From contig NC_092879.1 in the NCBI RefSeq assembly GCF_028372415.1, forward strand, positions 64,024,151-64,088,150: DNA of 64,000 bases, given 5' to 3'. The stretch is from Notamacropus eugenii (Eukaryota > Chordata > Mammalia > Diprotodontia > Macropodidae). Positions 11,386 through 23,159 of the stretch are shown here, piece by piece (positions within the stretch are counted from its first letter, which is position 1; each line of letters begins with the position of its first letter). Below the pieces are notes generated by a model that was not told where the DNA came from, did no database searches, and saw only the letters and a program-made list of their open reading frames with translations. The translations under genes were made by a program, and so were the position numbers.

Positions 11386-12020
11386 AGCCCCTCCAAATAC
11401 CACAGATAGTTTGAAAATTTTATCAGGAAATTCACTGCTCCAAAGTGAACTTTTTCACTTCACATATAAGCATCTTAATTATTAAACTTTGGCTCTTAAA
11501 AGCCCAGGCTCTCTTCTGGTGATGAAAAGAACCCCAGTGATTGCAGAGTGACTGTCTCACAATATCTTTTTTTTCTTTTCTTAAAAGATTCTAATTATAA
11601 CCAACCTCTGCAATCATCTTAAAGTGTCCCTGGAGGAAAACATTCCTAGATGTCGATACTGTTGTCATCTCTCTGATTTCTACCAAAATACTGGAAGAAA
11701 CAACTTTGATAGATATATTTGGTTTGTGTTTTAATAAAGCTAGAGGGTAACTTCTTTGAACATAGGATAGGTCACTTGAATCAGCCAAAGATTTACAAAA
11801 TTCAGTATTCAGAGAACTTAGTTAAAGATGTTGCAGATAAAGATAGAGCAGAATAGCTTAAGGCAAAAGATTAAAGAATTTGGTGTTCAATATATTGGTT
11901 TAGGGAATCTAAATCTCTTCCTTTTCCAGATTTACTCATGAAATGGTCGAAGTGCATGCTGTCAAAATAATCCAACCCAGTTCCTTTCCGTAGAGATCCA
12001 CAATGTCATTGACTTTTGGA
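11386..12020. other. Unassigned sequence
   Basis: AT-rich with no clear repeat or gene. A 65-codon minus frame at 11591-11788 shows no domain. Confidence 0.4.
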
Positions 12021-12024
12021 GCCT

Positions 12025-12185
12025 GATGAATCTTAGACTTCATCTAGTGCAATCCTTTCATTTTCTAAACAAGGAAACCAAGGCTCAGGGAGAAGTGATA
12101 TGGTCAATATCTTATGATATTCAGTTTTCCCATTTGAGTTAGAATCAGTTTGAGTTAAAGAGAAATGAAATAATTCGTCCAGAAT
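12025..12185 (-). repeat. MIR-like SINE fragment
   Basis: Reversed SINE: cttcatctagtgcaatcc, aacaaggaaaccaaggctcag, and gaaataattcgtccagaatg. It ends where the first copy of the local direct repeat begins. Confidence 0.65.
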
Positions 12186-12350
12186 GATCCAGCTAGAACT
12201 TGAAAAATAATAGGAATGTGTGATTAAGCCTTGATAATTGAGCTCCAAAAAAAATGTTTCACTATCTAATCTATTAATTTTCAAGGACAATTTCAAAAAT
12301 CATTAACATTCATAATTAAAATATTTATAGCTCTTGTATTTAATATTTTT
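12186..12350 (+). repeat. Local direct repeat, copy A (~165 bp)
   Basis: Aligns almost end to end with 14046-14215, roughly four bases in five matching by eye. Shared blocks include gatccagct, ttgaaaaataatag, gagctccaaaaa, tagctaatctatta, caaggacaattt, aaaatcattaacat, cataattaa, tatttatagctc and tgtatttaata. I do not recognise the sequence as part of a named repeat family. The first bases may be SINE-derived. Confidence 0.8.
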
Positions 12351-12930
12351 ACCTTAGATTTTCTCTGTAGCTAAGGTTTGCATTGCTGTCTCTTGGAGAT
12401 CTTACACAAATTGATTTAAATCATCTGATTAGTGTTTATTCTAATAGCTTTTCAAAGGGTAGCCATGAGGAAAAAATACATCACTAAGTCTGCAACCTAC
12501 TGGTGATGAGCCTGTCCATTCACAGCAAAACTAAAGCAGATTCATTGGGTAGATGGTACTATACTTAAAATCTTTGCAGCTTGGTATAAGCTGCCACAGG
12601 TTGTGTGTCATTAGCATAACCTTCAAGAAACGTCCATGACTTCCATGCCAGGATAAGGCAATGGGGTCTGTAAGTCAAAAGAAAATGATGAAGAGTTCCA
12701 GCCCATTAGGAGAATATGACTTTTACCCCCTTCTCTGGGTGGGAAAATTATACAAGAACATGGCTGAGATGCAGAGAGCATAGACATTTGGGGATGTGTA
12801 GTTACTGACATGATTGGAGGGATTACCCACACCAATGAGATTTTGTGTCATTTAATGGTAGACATAACAACAGAAGACACCTGTAGAAAGCTTCAGGGTT
12901 TGCACTTCATTCAAGCCCCACAATACACCG
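12351..12930. other. Unassigned sequence
   Basis: Moderately AT-rich, with no visible gene or repeat. A 70-codon minus frame at 12623-12835 shows no domain. Confidence 0.4.
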
Positions 12931-13065
12931 TTGGCATAGGGATACAAGGTATTATGATCCCCATTTTACACAACATAAAACTGAGGCTTAGAGAGAATGA
13001 ATGACTTGTCTATGATCCCACACTCAGGAGGTATCAGAAGCACTGGAAAACTGTTACTCTGAATC
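12930..13065 (-). repeat. MIR-like SINE fragment
   Basis: Reversed core: tattatgatccccatttta, aaactgaggcttagagag, gacttgtctatgatccca. Confidence 0.7.
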
Positions 13066-14045
13066 ATTACTAGAGCTTTTCAACTTATTCTAGGACTTGC
13101 ATACTCAGGATATGGGTTTACTAATCTTGTACCTCTGGCCTATTCGTTTTGTGTAGAGCTCTTGGACATAAGGGGACCTTTGCATTCAGGAGACTTGGGA
13201 AACAAGGCACCTGGAATAATCTCTAATTGTTTTTCTAAGTAGTTCTTTAATACTCTATGGAATACCAAGAGTCTATTATATAGTCTTGTTAATTATCAGC
13301 CTCATTGTTCTTATTTATTGATTTCCTATCAATAGAAATGAATTGTGATGAACACCATTTTTTGACAAATAATCATGTGGCTATGTACCTGGGCTTGTTT
13401 GTATTAATTGTAGATGATCCTTAAGAAGTTGAATTAATAATGGTAATAGTTACTCTGTTTTACATAAATGTTGGATTTATTTTTAAGATTCTTCTTTGAA
13501 TTGTTTCCTTAAGGAGCTGAGTTTTTTGTTTGTTTGTTTGTTTTTTTGTTTGTCTTTTATGATTCAGGAATCTGTGAAAGAAACCCAGATGACAGAATGA
13601 GATAGTTCTTCCAGATCAAAAAACTCTTTCAGATAAAAGATAAAAGGGGTAGAAGCCCAGGTGATTTTGGATTGGGGGATGCTTTTGGTATCTGAAGCTT
13701 CCGCTTCTGATAGCTGGTGCTACTCCTTGGGGTACATCAGAAATAGTTAAGATGGCATTAGCTCCTGCAGGCTCTAGAAGCTATTACATAAATATCTACC
13801 ATAGTCAGCTCTCTAGCATTTACAAAGTACCTACTATGTGCTAGGCTCAACAGGAAACCCCCTCCCCCCAAGACCTAAAATGGGGGAGGGCTAGAATCCA
13901 TGCTTCCATCTAGTTCTCAGAGCTCATCTTTGAAACTCCCCAAAACTTACATAGTCATCCTAGAGACAGTGGTTCCCAAGCAGTCAGTGCCCATGACTAA
14001 GGCAGCTTAGGCCCCCCATACAGAGCAGAGCAATTCCCCCAGTAA
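13066..14045. other. Unassigned sequence with a TTTG run
   Basis: A (TTTG)n run lies at 13527-13552. 13808-13850 resembles the L2/MIR phrase for acaaagtacctactatgtgc. The remainder is single-copy by eye. Confidence 0.4.
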
Positions 14046-14215
14046 GATCCAGCTCAATATTGAAAAATAATAGAGGCAGGTGATTAAACTTTGACAGTAA
14101 TCGAGCTCCAAAAAGGAGTGTTTGAGTAGCTAATCTATTAAATCTCAAGGACAATTTTTAAAAATCATTAACATACATAATTAAGGTATTTATAGCTCAT
14201 GTATTTAATATATTT
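14046..14215 (+). repeat. Local direct repeat, copy B (~170 bp)
   Basis: Same orientation as copy A at 12186-12350, about 1.86 kb downstream. Flanking sequences on both sides differ between the copies, so the repeated unit is bounded. It carries several TAAT-type homeodomain-like cores that are kept in both copies. Confidence 0.8.
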
Positions 14216-14930
14216 CACAAAGTGAAAATTGCCTCCCTTAAAAAAATCACTGCAGGGAAAATTTGATGTATTCTACTCCCACATCATAAAAATAATAATA
14301 ATAAAGCCATCCAATGTTCTGTATCCAAATTAGACCTTTCCATAACCTTTGCTACTTCCATGATAAAAACATATTGATTAGAACATTTTTTATGAGTGGA
14401 GATTTTAGATTGGTGAGAATACTTCATTATCACCTATCAATCAGATTTCTTCATCACATTCTCCCATAAAAAGAATTACTGTAATCCCTGAAAGGAAAGT
14501 TGCTGTAACTGCATAAGCTCCGTACATACAAGGCAGTTCCAAGATATTAAAGTTTTGAGTAATAGGCATTTTCCAAGTATTGGATTTCCCTCGATGTAGG
14601 TGTGAGCTAAGAGCAGAGTTTCCTCACCTGGAAGTTCCCTTCACTAATAAAATCAATGATCCAGGACTTATCTCTATCTCTTTGCCTTCATTCTGATCCC
14701 CTCCTTGTCCCTTTGCTGCCCCATCCACAGGCTGTTTCATTTTGTAAGATGTTTGCCCTTAATGTCCTAAAGCTCAAACAGAGAGGAAGCATTTACCATG
14801 TCAGATAGCTTGCTCCTTAAATGGAGTCCTTTCATTGTACTACCATCCTCAAAGGATTCTTGTGAGAGGGAGGGGAAGGTCAGGGGGAGAAATTATAAAA
14901 ATCCAAGGGTTACAAAAATACCAGTTGTTA
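14216..14930. other. Unassigned sequence
   Basis: A short (AAT)n run lies at about 14289-14302. No gene or repeat is recognisable elsewhere. Confidence 0.4.
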
Positions 14931-14934
14931 TTAG

Positions 14935-15565
14935 GGGGCTGGAAAGACTCCTGACCTGGAATTTGCTGACCTGGGTTGGGTCCTTAACTCAGTTACTAGT
15001 TATATGATCCCAGGCAAATTATTGATCTCTGAGTCTGTTTCTTCATCTGCAAAATGGGGATAAGACCTGTTGTAAGCCAGGATTTTGGTGGAACTGAAAC
15101 TTATGAAGCAGCAGTGAGGTACAGAATAAGTTGTGAGCTAACCCCCACACTCCCATAATCCCACCTGGGACTCTTGCCAGGAAGGAAATTGCTGTGCAGT
15201 TATGAGCAAGTTTGGGTTAACTTTGCCTCAAGTGGATTGGGACCCAGTTGTGGATTCATTCAGCAAGAAAACTATAAAACCAGTTTTTAGGACCTTGGTT
15301 AAGAACTCCTGAGGTCTCAGGAAACCTCCTTACTAACTGTTTTTAATCTCTTTGCCCATTGCTTTTATCCTCTACTGTTTTTAAGTGCCTTGGGAACTGC
15401 TTTAATTTTGAATATATTGTTATTACATGGATTGTTTGTTTGAATTGGAGGTTACTGAGTGATCTATTGTCCCAGGTGTAAAGCCTGATGATAATCTCCC
15501 ATGGTTGCCATGAGGCTCACAAGAGAAAAAGCACATGAAGAATTTGGAAGCTTTCAAAGGGATAG
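14935..15565 (+). repeat. CORE SINE interrupted by an LTR-like insertion
   Basis: 14935-15071 is the SINE front part (ctcctgacctggaatttgc, cttcatctgcaaaatgggg). Its tail resumes at about 15495-15560 (ggttgccatgaggctcaca, agcacatgaagaatttgg). The roughly 425 bp between are foreign to the SINE. Confidence 0.65.
15072..15494 (+). mobile_element. Possible solo LTR (fossil), family unknown
   Basis: The insertion begins TGTAAGCCAGG just after the SINE break and contains a TATA-like actataaaac at 15271-15280. That placement and the length of about 425 bp fit a solo long terminal repeat of an old endogenous retrovirus. I could not fix the right end or a target duplication, and no internal retroviral region is nearby. 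A non-LTR insertion is possible. It is non-coding and fossil. Confidence 0.35.
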
Positions 15566-15639
15566 GGATGGGGGGTGGGGGAGTTGACTGGTACTTTCAT
15601 TGGTAAAGACAGCTCCTAGGTGAGGAAAGTCTCTCTACC

Positions 15640-15805
15640 AACCTATGTTTAAGCCATCATTGTAAGTCATAATGTTAAAGAATTGTCCGCAGTGATGAAA
15701 GGTCAAGTGATTTGCCCCAGGTGACATGGCTAGAATGCATCAAAGGCAAAACACGGATTCAGGTCTTCCTGGTTTCAATGCTTTCCTTCAACCTCCTGTG
15801 CCCTT
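15640..15805 (-). repeat. MIR-like SINE
   Basis: Reversed order: ggtcaagtgatttgcccca, ggtgacatggctagaatg, ggattcaggtcttcctgg, then the head region caacctcctgtgccc. Confidence 0.65.
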
Positions 15806-16809
15806 AAAGCAATATGGAAATGCCAGTTACTTGTACTCATGTATTTGAAAGCTCCTGATATGCCAAGACTGGACTTGCCCTTTTAGACCCTTGAGAGCTG
15901 TACTACTAATAAGAGGTGGATGGATGGTGGCATGGAGACCAATTTCAACTCAATTTATTTTTGGGGGGAAACTTCCTAAGGATCAGAACTATGCAGAAAT
16001 GAAATGGACTGGAATGGAGCCAAAGAGGGATGAAAAAAAGCAGAGATTCACCTGAGCTCTCCCCAAAACTCCTCAGAACACTTTTAAATAATGCCGTAAA
16101 ACAATTCCTGGAGCAGCAGTAGCCACAAAAGGATGGGGTGAAATATTTTTTGAGCCAAAGACAACATAGAAGTTTAGCAGGAAAGGTCTATTGTACCAGG
16201 GTGAGAGTGGAACACAGTATAGCACAGGCCTTGCTGGAATAGATCAGACCCAGCAAACTAGTAGCAGGCCTTGGGAACCACTGGTCAGAAGGAGATTATA
16301 GTCCTTTGCTAGGACTGAGGCAGGACTCCAATGCTTCTCCCACATTCAGATCCAGGTTACAGTTCTGGGTGGCAGTCCAAGGGTGAGGAAGAGCACTAGT
16401 ACATCAGAACTTGAAGCCCCAGTGGAGTAGAGACCCTTCTCACAGTTCCAGGGGAGAAAAGACTGCTTGTGCCTGCTCACAGACCAGAGTACAGGCCAGG
16501 AGAGTAGTAAACCCTTCTCCTCAGATCATACCAGCCTGGAAGAACTGAAAACTTATAGGTCCCTAGAAGTATCTCTAAAAGTAGGTACATAAAACCCCTG
16601 AAGCTTGGGACAGTGTGCCCTGCACCCTCGAAACAGAGTTCTACTTTAACAAAGAGGTAAAAGTCAAGAAATAGATGGGAAAATGAGCAAACAACAGAAA
16701 AAAATCTACTGCCCATAGAAATTTACTATGGTGACAAGGAAGAACAAAATACACACTCAGAAGAACATAACAAACTCAAAGCTCCTACATCCAAAAACTC
16801 CAAGAGAAA

Positions 16810-17750
16810 TATGAATGGGTCTCCAGTCATGAAAGAACTAAAAAAGGATTTTGAAAATCAAGTAAGAGAGGTAGAGGAAAAATTGGAAAGAGAAATGAGA
16901 GTGGTGCAAGAAAATCATTCAAAAAGACTCAACAGCTTGGGAAAGGACACACAAAAAACACTGAAGAAAATAACACCTTAACAAACAGACTAGGCTAAAT
17001 GGTAAAAGAGTTAGAAAAATCCAATGTGGAGGAAAAAAATGCCTTAAAAAGCAGAATTGCACAAATGGAAAAAGAGGCACAAAAATTCACTGAAAAAAAA
17101 AACCTCCTTAAAAAGTAGAACTAGCCAAATTGAAAGGAGGGCCAAAAGCTCACTGAAGAAAACAATTTCTTAAAAATAAGAATTGAGCAAATGGAAGCTA
17201 ATGACTTTATGAGAAATCAAGAAACAATAAAAGAAATTTAAGAGAAAAAAAAAAAACAAAGACAAGGTGAACTCTCTCACTGGATAAACAACTGAGCTGG
17301 AAAATAAATCCAGGAGAAGTCATTTTAAAATTACTGTACCAACAGAAAACCATGATCAAAAAGGAGCTTAGACATGATATTTCAAGAAATTATCAAGGAA
17401 AACTGCCTTGATATTCTAGGAACAGAGGGTAAAAGAGAAATTGAAAGAATCCACCAATCACCTCCTGAAATATATCTCAAGATGAAAACTGTCAGCAATA
17501 TTATAGCCAAATTCCAGAGCTCCCATGTCAAGGAAAAATATTGCAAGCAGCCAGAAAGGAACAAATCAAACATGGTGGAACCACAGTCAGTATAATATAA
17601 GATTTAGCTGCTTCTACCTAAAAGAATAAGAGGGCTTGGAATATGATATTCCCAAGAGCAAAGGTGCTAGAAATACTCCCAAGAATCACCTACCCAGCAA
17701 AACTGACTATAATCCTTCTGGGGTGGTGGGAGGGATGGCTGTTTATTGAA
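16810..17750 (+). pseudogene. L1/HAL1 ORF1 remnant, copy 1
   Basis: The decayed ORF1p is recognisable in order. A coiled-coil stretch (KELKKDFENQVREVEEKLERE) starts near 16828. The central RRM region follows (FQEIIKENCLDILG at about 17380). Then comes the start of the C-terminal domain (IIAKFQSSHVKEK at about 17500). ORF1p of L1 is an RNA-binding trimer that packages L1 RNA. Stops and shifts interrupt the frame many times, and the C-terminal part is poorer than in the other copies. Confidence 0.7.
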
Positions 17751-17887
17751 ATAGAAGCATAACAAGGTAAACAGAACATGGAAATTACAAAGGACTTAAT
17801 AAGCTTAAACGATTTACATTTCTCCATGAGAAGATGACACTTATAAGTCATATGAACTTTCTCATTATTAGGACACTTAGAAGGAGT

Positions 17888-17942
17888 ATACATACATACA
17901 TACACACACATATATGTATATATATATACATACATATATATT

Positions 17943-17983
<41 letters not shown>
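17888..17983. repeat. Compound (CA)(TA)(TG) microsatellite in HAL1 3' UTR
   Basis: Alternating purine-pyrimidine units, strongly self-complementary. It lies at the same place in the 3' UTR as the microsatellites of the other HAL1 copies, and copy 2 begins directly at its end. Confidence 0.9.
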
Positions 17984-18516
17984 GAGGCTCAAGCCCAGCC
18001 TTGGCTGCATGGTAGTGACAGGACTGAAGCAGGCTTCAGGGTGCATGAAATCCCCAACAGGAGCTGCAGTTTCCAGATCCCTCAACCCACAAACACCAAA
18101 GACACCTTTAAAGGTCAGTGAGAAAGTGCTTTCAACTGTGAGAAAGAAACAATGTCTAACCCTGGCAGTCCTAGGGCATCAGCAGTTGCTGAGGCACAGA
18201 ATCCATTTTAGAAGCCCTCAGCCTAAAGCCCCTGGGGGAATCATGTAGCTGATCTGGATCTCAGCCCTGAGTGGTGGCCCTGGGATGAGGAGTGCTGGCT
18301 GACCTGGTAGAGCTGGTGGAGATTCTGGAGAGGGAACACTACTGACATTTCCTGGGCAGAACAGAGTGCTTGTGGTTGCTCAAAGACCAGAGCACAGGCC
18401 AGGAGAGAAGTAAATTCCTCTCCCTTGATTGTGCTACCTTGGAGGAACTGAGAACTTATACGTCCCCAGACTATACCCTCCTCTTGACAAAGGACTCAAA
18501 AGTCAAGTAACTGACT

Positions 18517-19582
18517 GGGAAATGCTCCAAAAAAGGTGAAAAAATAAGACTAAAGAAGACTACTTTCTTGGTGAACAAGTATTTTCTTCCATCCTTTCAG
18601 ATGAGGAAAAACAATGCATACAATCAGAGGAAGACCTAAAAGTCAAAGCTTCTGCATACAAAATCTCCAAAATAAATATGCAATGGTCTCAAGCCATGGA
18701 AGAGCTCAAAAGGGATTTTGAAAATCAAGTAAGAGAGGTGGAGGAAAAATTGGGAAGAGAAATGAGAGTGATGCAAGAAGATCATGAAAAGGGAACAGCT
18801 TTCTAAAGGAGACCCAAAAAAATGCTGAAGAAAATAACACCTTTCAAAATAGGCTAACTCAATTGGCAAAAGAGGTCCAAAAAGCCAAATGGAAAAGGAC
18901 GTTCAAAAGCTCACTGATGAAAATAGTTCTTTAAAAATTAGAATGGAACAGATGGAAGATAATGACGTTATGAGAAACCAAGAAAATACAAAATAAAACC
19001 AAAAGAATGAAAAAATAGAAGACCATATGAAATATTTCACTGGAAAAACAACTGACCTGAAAAATACATCCAGGAGAGACAATTTTAAAATTATGGAACT
19101 ATCTGAACGTCACGATCAAAAAAAGCTTAGACATCACCTTTCATGAAATTACGAAGGAAAACGGCCCTGATATTCTAGAATCAGAGGGCAAAATACATAT
19201 TGAAAGAATCCACTGATCACCTCCTGAAAGAAATTCAAAAAGAGAAACTCCTAGGAATATTGTAGCCAAATTTCAGAGTTCCCAAGTAAAGGAGAAAATA
19301 TTGCAAGCAGCTAGAAAGAAACAATTTGAGTATTGTGGAAATACAATCAGGATAATACAAGATCTAGCAGATAAAGGATCGAAGGACTTGGAATATGATA
19401 TTCCAGAAGTCAAAGGAACCAGGACTAAAACCAAGAATCACCTATCCAGCAAAACTGAGTATAATACTTCAGGGAAAAAATGATCACTCAATGAAATAGA
19501 GGACTTTCAAGCATTCTTTATGAAAAGACCAGAGCTGAATAGAAAATTTGACTTTCAAACACAAGAATCAAGAGAAGCATGA
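18517..19582 (+). pseudogene. L1/HAL1 ORF1 remnant, copy 2
   Basis: Encodes a broken L1 ORF1p. The basic N-terminus is followed by a leucine/glutamate-rich coiled coil (about 18700-18960), an RRM-like part (about 19070-19200) and a C-terminal domain. The C-terminal domain starts MQAARKKQFEYCGNTIRI at 19301, where the L1 family pattern is A-A-R-x-K..G-x-x-I-R. A frameshift in the C-terminal domain puts the rest of it, up to a YPAKLS-like block, in another frame. Stop codons also lie in the RRM region, so no full-length protein is possible. Confidence 0.75.
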
Positions 19583-19709
19583 AAAGGTAAACAGGAAAGA
19601 GAAATCCTAAGGGACTTACTAAAATTGAACTGTTTATATTCCTACATGGAAAGACAATATTTGTAACTCTTGAAACTTTTCTCAGTACTTGGGTAGTTGT
19701 AGGGATTAT

Positions 19710-19710
<1 letters not shown>

Positions 19711-19785
<75 letters not shown>

Positions 19786-19786
19786 A
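19711..19786. repeat. (CA)n-(TG)n palindromic microsatellite
   Basis: About 19 CA units are followed by TATATG and about 18 TG units, so the whole tract can fold into a long hairpin. It is at the shared 3' UTR microsatellite position of HAL1. Confidence 0.95.
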
Positions 19787-20655
19787 GACAGAGAGCACAA
19801 GGTGAGTTGAATAGGAAGGGATGATATCTAAAAATAAAATTAAGGAGTGAGAGAGGAATATATTGGGAGAAGAAAGGGAGACATGGAATGGGGCAAATTA
19901 TCTCTCGTAAAAGAGGCAAGAAAAAGCTTTCTCAATGGAGGGAAAAGGGGGAGTGGTGAGAGGGGAAAAGTAACACTTACTCTCATCACATTTGGCTTAA
20001 GGAGGGAATAACATGCACACTCAATTTGGTATGAAAATCTATTTTATACTTCAGGAATGTATGGGAGAAGGGGATAAGAGGGGTGGGGGATGACAGAAGG
20101 GGGGGTAAATGGGAAGAGAGAGTAATTAGAAGTAAACACTTTTGGGGATGGACAAGATCAAAAGAAAGAAAAGAGTAAACAGGGGGCAGGATAGGATGGA
20201 GGGAAATGTAGTCTTACACAACATGACTATTATGGAAGATTTTTTGCAAAACTACACATATATAGCCTATGTTGAATTGCTTTCCTTCTCAGTGGGGATG
20301 GGTGGGGAGGGAGGAAGGAAGAGAAATTGGAACTCAAAGTTTTAGGAAAGAATGCGGACAATTGTTTTTGCATGTGACTGGGAAATAAGAAATACAGGCA
20401 ATGGGGTATAGAAATTTATCTAGCCCTACAAGAAAAGAGAGAAGATGGGGATAAGGGAAGGGAGGGGTGTGACAGAAGGGAAGGCAGATTGGGGCAAGGG
20501 GTAATCAGAATGCATGGCATTTTGGGGTGGTGGAGGGGAGAGATGGGGAAAAAAGTTGGAAATCAAAATTTTGTGGAAATTAGTGTTGAAAACTAAAAAT
20601 AAATAAATGAACATTAAAAAAATATTTTAAAATGACCAAAAAAAAAAAAAAAACC

Positions 20656-21075
20656 CTGGATTTACATGAGCTGATGCAGAGTGAAATGTGTAAAATTATA
20701 AGACAACAAACTATCAATGACTTAGCTATTCTGAGCAATGCAATGATCTAAGACAACTCTGAGGGACTTAAAATGAAAAATGCTATCCATCTCCAGAGAA
20801 AGAACTGATAGTATCTGAATACAGACTGAAGCATACTTTTTACTTTATTTTTCTTGAGTTTTTTGTCTATGTTTCTTTCACAACATGATTAACATGGGAA
20901 TATTTTGCATGACTAAACATGTATAACCTATATTGATTTGCTTGCCTTTTCACTGAGAGGGGTTGGAGATGAGAAGAAAGGAGAGAATTTGGAATTCAAA
21001 ATTTCACAAATGAATGTTAAAAATTGTTTTTTACATGTGGCTGGGGAAAAATAAAATGCTAAATACATTTTTAAA
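20656..21075 (+). mobile_element. L1-type 3' UTR end
   Basis: Starts at tttacatgagctgatgcaga and contains atctccagagaaagaactgat and tataacctatattgatttgc, ending in an A-rich aataaaatgctaaat. The first phrase matches the L1/HAL1 tail seen at about 24355. It may be the missing end of HAL1 copy 1, cut off by insertion of copy 2. Confidence 0.65.
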
Positions 21076-21089
21076 CAGAAAAATGAAAT

Positions 21090-21800
21090 GGGTTGCTTCA
21101 ATAAGTATCAGCTTCCCCTTAATCAGGTGTCTTCAAGGAAAGGCTAGGTGACTTGCTGTTTGAGAGAAAAAGATTCCAGTATAGGCACTGGTGGCAGTAA
21201 ATGTACTCAGATTGTACTCTGAGGTCCCTTTCAACTCTGAAATAAATACCTCCTTTCCCTCATTTTTTTAAAACTTGATCCACGATTTAATTTACATAGG
21301 AAGCTCTGTCAAAACAAATGGAGCTTCTCTGCAACTTATGACATGTGACTTCCAGTGTGGAGAATTCCTTCACCACTATAGAATGGTCACTCATCTGCAA
21401 CTTACAGTCTTTGAGAGTCATCAGGGAAACTGAAAGTTTAAGTGATTCATTCAAGGTCACAAGGCAGTATATGTCAGAGGGAAGAATGAGATCCCAGATC
21501 TTCCTGAACACCAAGGTTAGCTCTCTACCCCCTGTACCATTTTAACTCCCCCCATTTGGCTATGGTAAATATTGGATTACAAATGTGAGGCAAACTCATT
21601 TTAAGGATATTTCCTAGAATCTCACAGAAAGGATCACTGGAAGGATCTATTCCAAACTCATTTTAGAGTAAAGGAAATTGACCCTCAGGGAAAAGAAAAG
21701 ATTTACCCAGAGTTTTGCAGATAGCCAGGGGCAGAGACAGGACTGGAACCCAGTCCCAGTCACATGCTAATTCTGCTAGACCACACTGCTTCTTTTGCAC
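21090..21800. repeat. Three MIR-like SINE pieces
   Basis: 21190-21245 is a plus-strand tail (ctctgaggtccctttcaac). 21385-21540 is minus (agtgattcattcaaggtcac, gatcttcctgaacaccaagg). 21605-21800 is minus (cattttagagtaaaggaaa, gcagagacaggactggaac, ctagaccacactgcttc). Confidence 0.65.
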
Positions 21801-23155
21801 TTACGTTTACTCCATGAACTAGAATTTATTAACTCTATCTAACTGTAACCATTGAATAAGGGTAGGTTATCTTTTTTTACAACATACAATTTCTCAAATG
21901 TCAGCTTAATTTAAAAAAAAAAAGAATACCAAAAGCATCAATTAATCACTATTTATTCTTGTTTACCCTGTTTAGAAAATGTGTATTTCACATTTTCTGA
22001 AATGGATGGAGTTATCCTGCACAAAGCTGTTTGGCATATTAAGCTAATATGTGATAATTTCAGTTTTGTTGTAATTAGAATTGCTTTAGAAGATACAATG
22101 GCTTTTTTTTGCTTTCATTTGGAGCAAATTACTTTTCTGCAACACCCTCATTTTACGCTACATGCTTCCAAATTAAAACAAACTACCAGCCAGACTGAAA
22201 CATTGCTACTCTTGTTTCTTTTCCTACCAAAAGCTTGTTCAACATGTAATGGATAATTATGACCGTCAGTGAGATACATGTTAAGAAAGGCCTTAAAATA
22301 TTTAAAAGTGAATTGTTACCTAGAACTAAAAGTCTTCTCCCTTAGGGTGTTTGAGATAGGTGTAGGGAAGAGCCCTAACCAATATCATAACCAGGGCATG
22401 GAAGCTGGGACTTTGTTCCAGTTGTCAATGAATTTCGAGACTTGACCTTAGGCCCAAAGCTAATATCTTCTAAAGAGGTAGATATAGGTATATGTACAGA
22501 ACAACAATGTCTAGTGAGAAGCAAAAATGGCTCACCCAACACAGGGTCAGTCTTATCATAGGCAGCTGCCACCATCTATATGAATCTGAGAAGTCAGAGA
22601 AAGGTGTTTCATCTTCTATGTTGATCATGGATTTAGCATCCTGGGTACTCCTAAGCCCTAAGCTAAGGTGTGGAGGGCTTTGTGGGGATGAGAACAAGAG
22701 GATGCATTGAATCTTTAAAACTCCATACTACGGACTATGTTTTAGGCATGAGGGTCAAGCTGGAGTGGAAACTTTCAATTCAAGGGTTTCAGAAGTAGAA
22801 TCCAGATAATGCTTGTTTTTTTTTTTTTCTTATGAGTGTTTCAGTTCTTTTACCCTGTACCTAGGCAACACCAAAGAATGGAAGATGGGTTCCTGGCGCA
22901 ACATGTGGTCATTAGAGTGGAAAAGTAATGGACCACATGCTGCCCAGTGACAATACGATCCTTTTTTGCACCCTTCTCATCCCCCACACAGACATGGTAG
23001 AGGTGAGACCATGTGAACAGACACCTATTTGGCTAGGATCGTGTTAGTATCACCAGCGTAGTTACACTCACATTCCTACTGCCTTTGCAAATGATGATGC
23101 CCATGCCTGGACCCAGTCAACATTAGTGGGAAAAAGAGGAATGAGGAACCAGGGT
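21801..23155. other. Single-copy stretch, no gene recognised
   Basis: 21960-22260 is AT-rich and repeat-free by eye; it could be a conserved non-coding element. 22340-22710 and 22860-23150 are also unassigned. Open frames here (up to 91 codons) have no recognisable domain. Confidence 0.4.
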
Positions 23156-23159
23156 CATA

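Larger units (their letters stand above)
16045..17983 (+). mobile_element. HAL1-like half-L1 element, older copy 1
   Basis: The 5' UTR runs from about 16045 to 16800, with the phrases ggagcagcagtagccacaaa and ggaaaggtctattgtacc that recur in the better copy at 51171. The ORF1 remnant follows at 16810-17750, then the short 3' UTR block ending in a TA/CA/TG microsatellite (17888-17983). Sequence resembling the rest of an L1-type tail is found only at 20656-21075, on the far side of copy 2. Copy 2 may therefore have landed inside this one. It is more diverged than copies 2-4. Confidence 0.7.
17984..20653 (+). mobile_element. HAL1-like half-L1 element, copy 2 (5' truncated)
   Basis: Begins within the 5' UTR (aagcccagccttggctgca equals cccagcccagccttggcca at about 51369 in copy 4). 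It continues through ORF1 (about 18517-19582) and a ~1-kb 3' UTR to an A-rich end at 20640-20653. No reverse transcriptase region lies between ORF1 and the 3' UTR. The 3' UTR holds a (CA)n(TG)n microsatellite at 19711-19786, and blocks such as gagaggaatatattggg and gtggggatgggtggggagg that are shared with copies 3 and 4. Confidence 0.8.

Noticed and set aside
17690-18248. Frames of 95-131 codons over the CA/TA tract
   Set aside because: They translate microsatellite (YIYIYI, THTHTH) and HAL1 UTR sequence; low-complexity artefacts.
19518-19919. 133-codon minus-strand frame
   Set aside because: Antisense to HAL1 ORF1 end and 3' UTR, with a CA/TG run in its middle.
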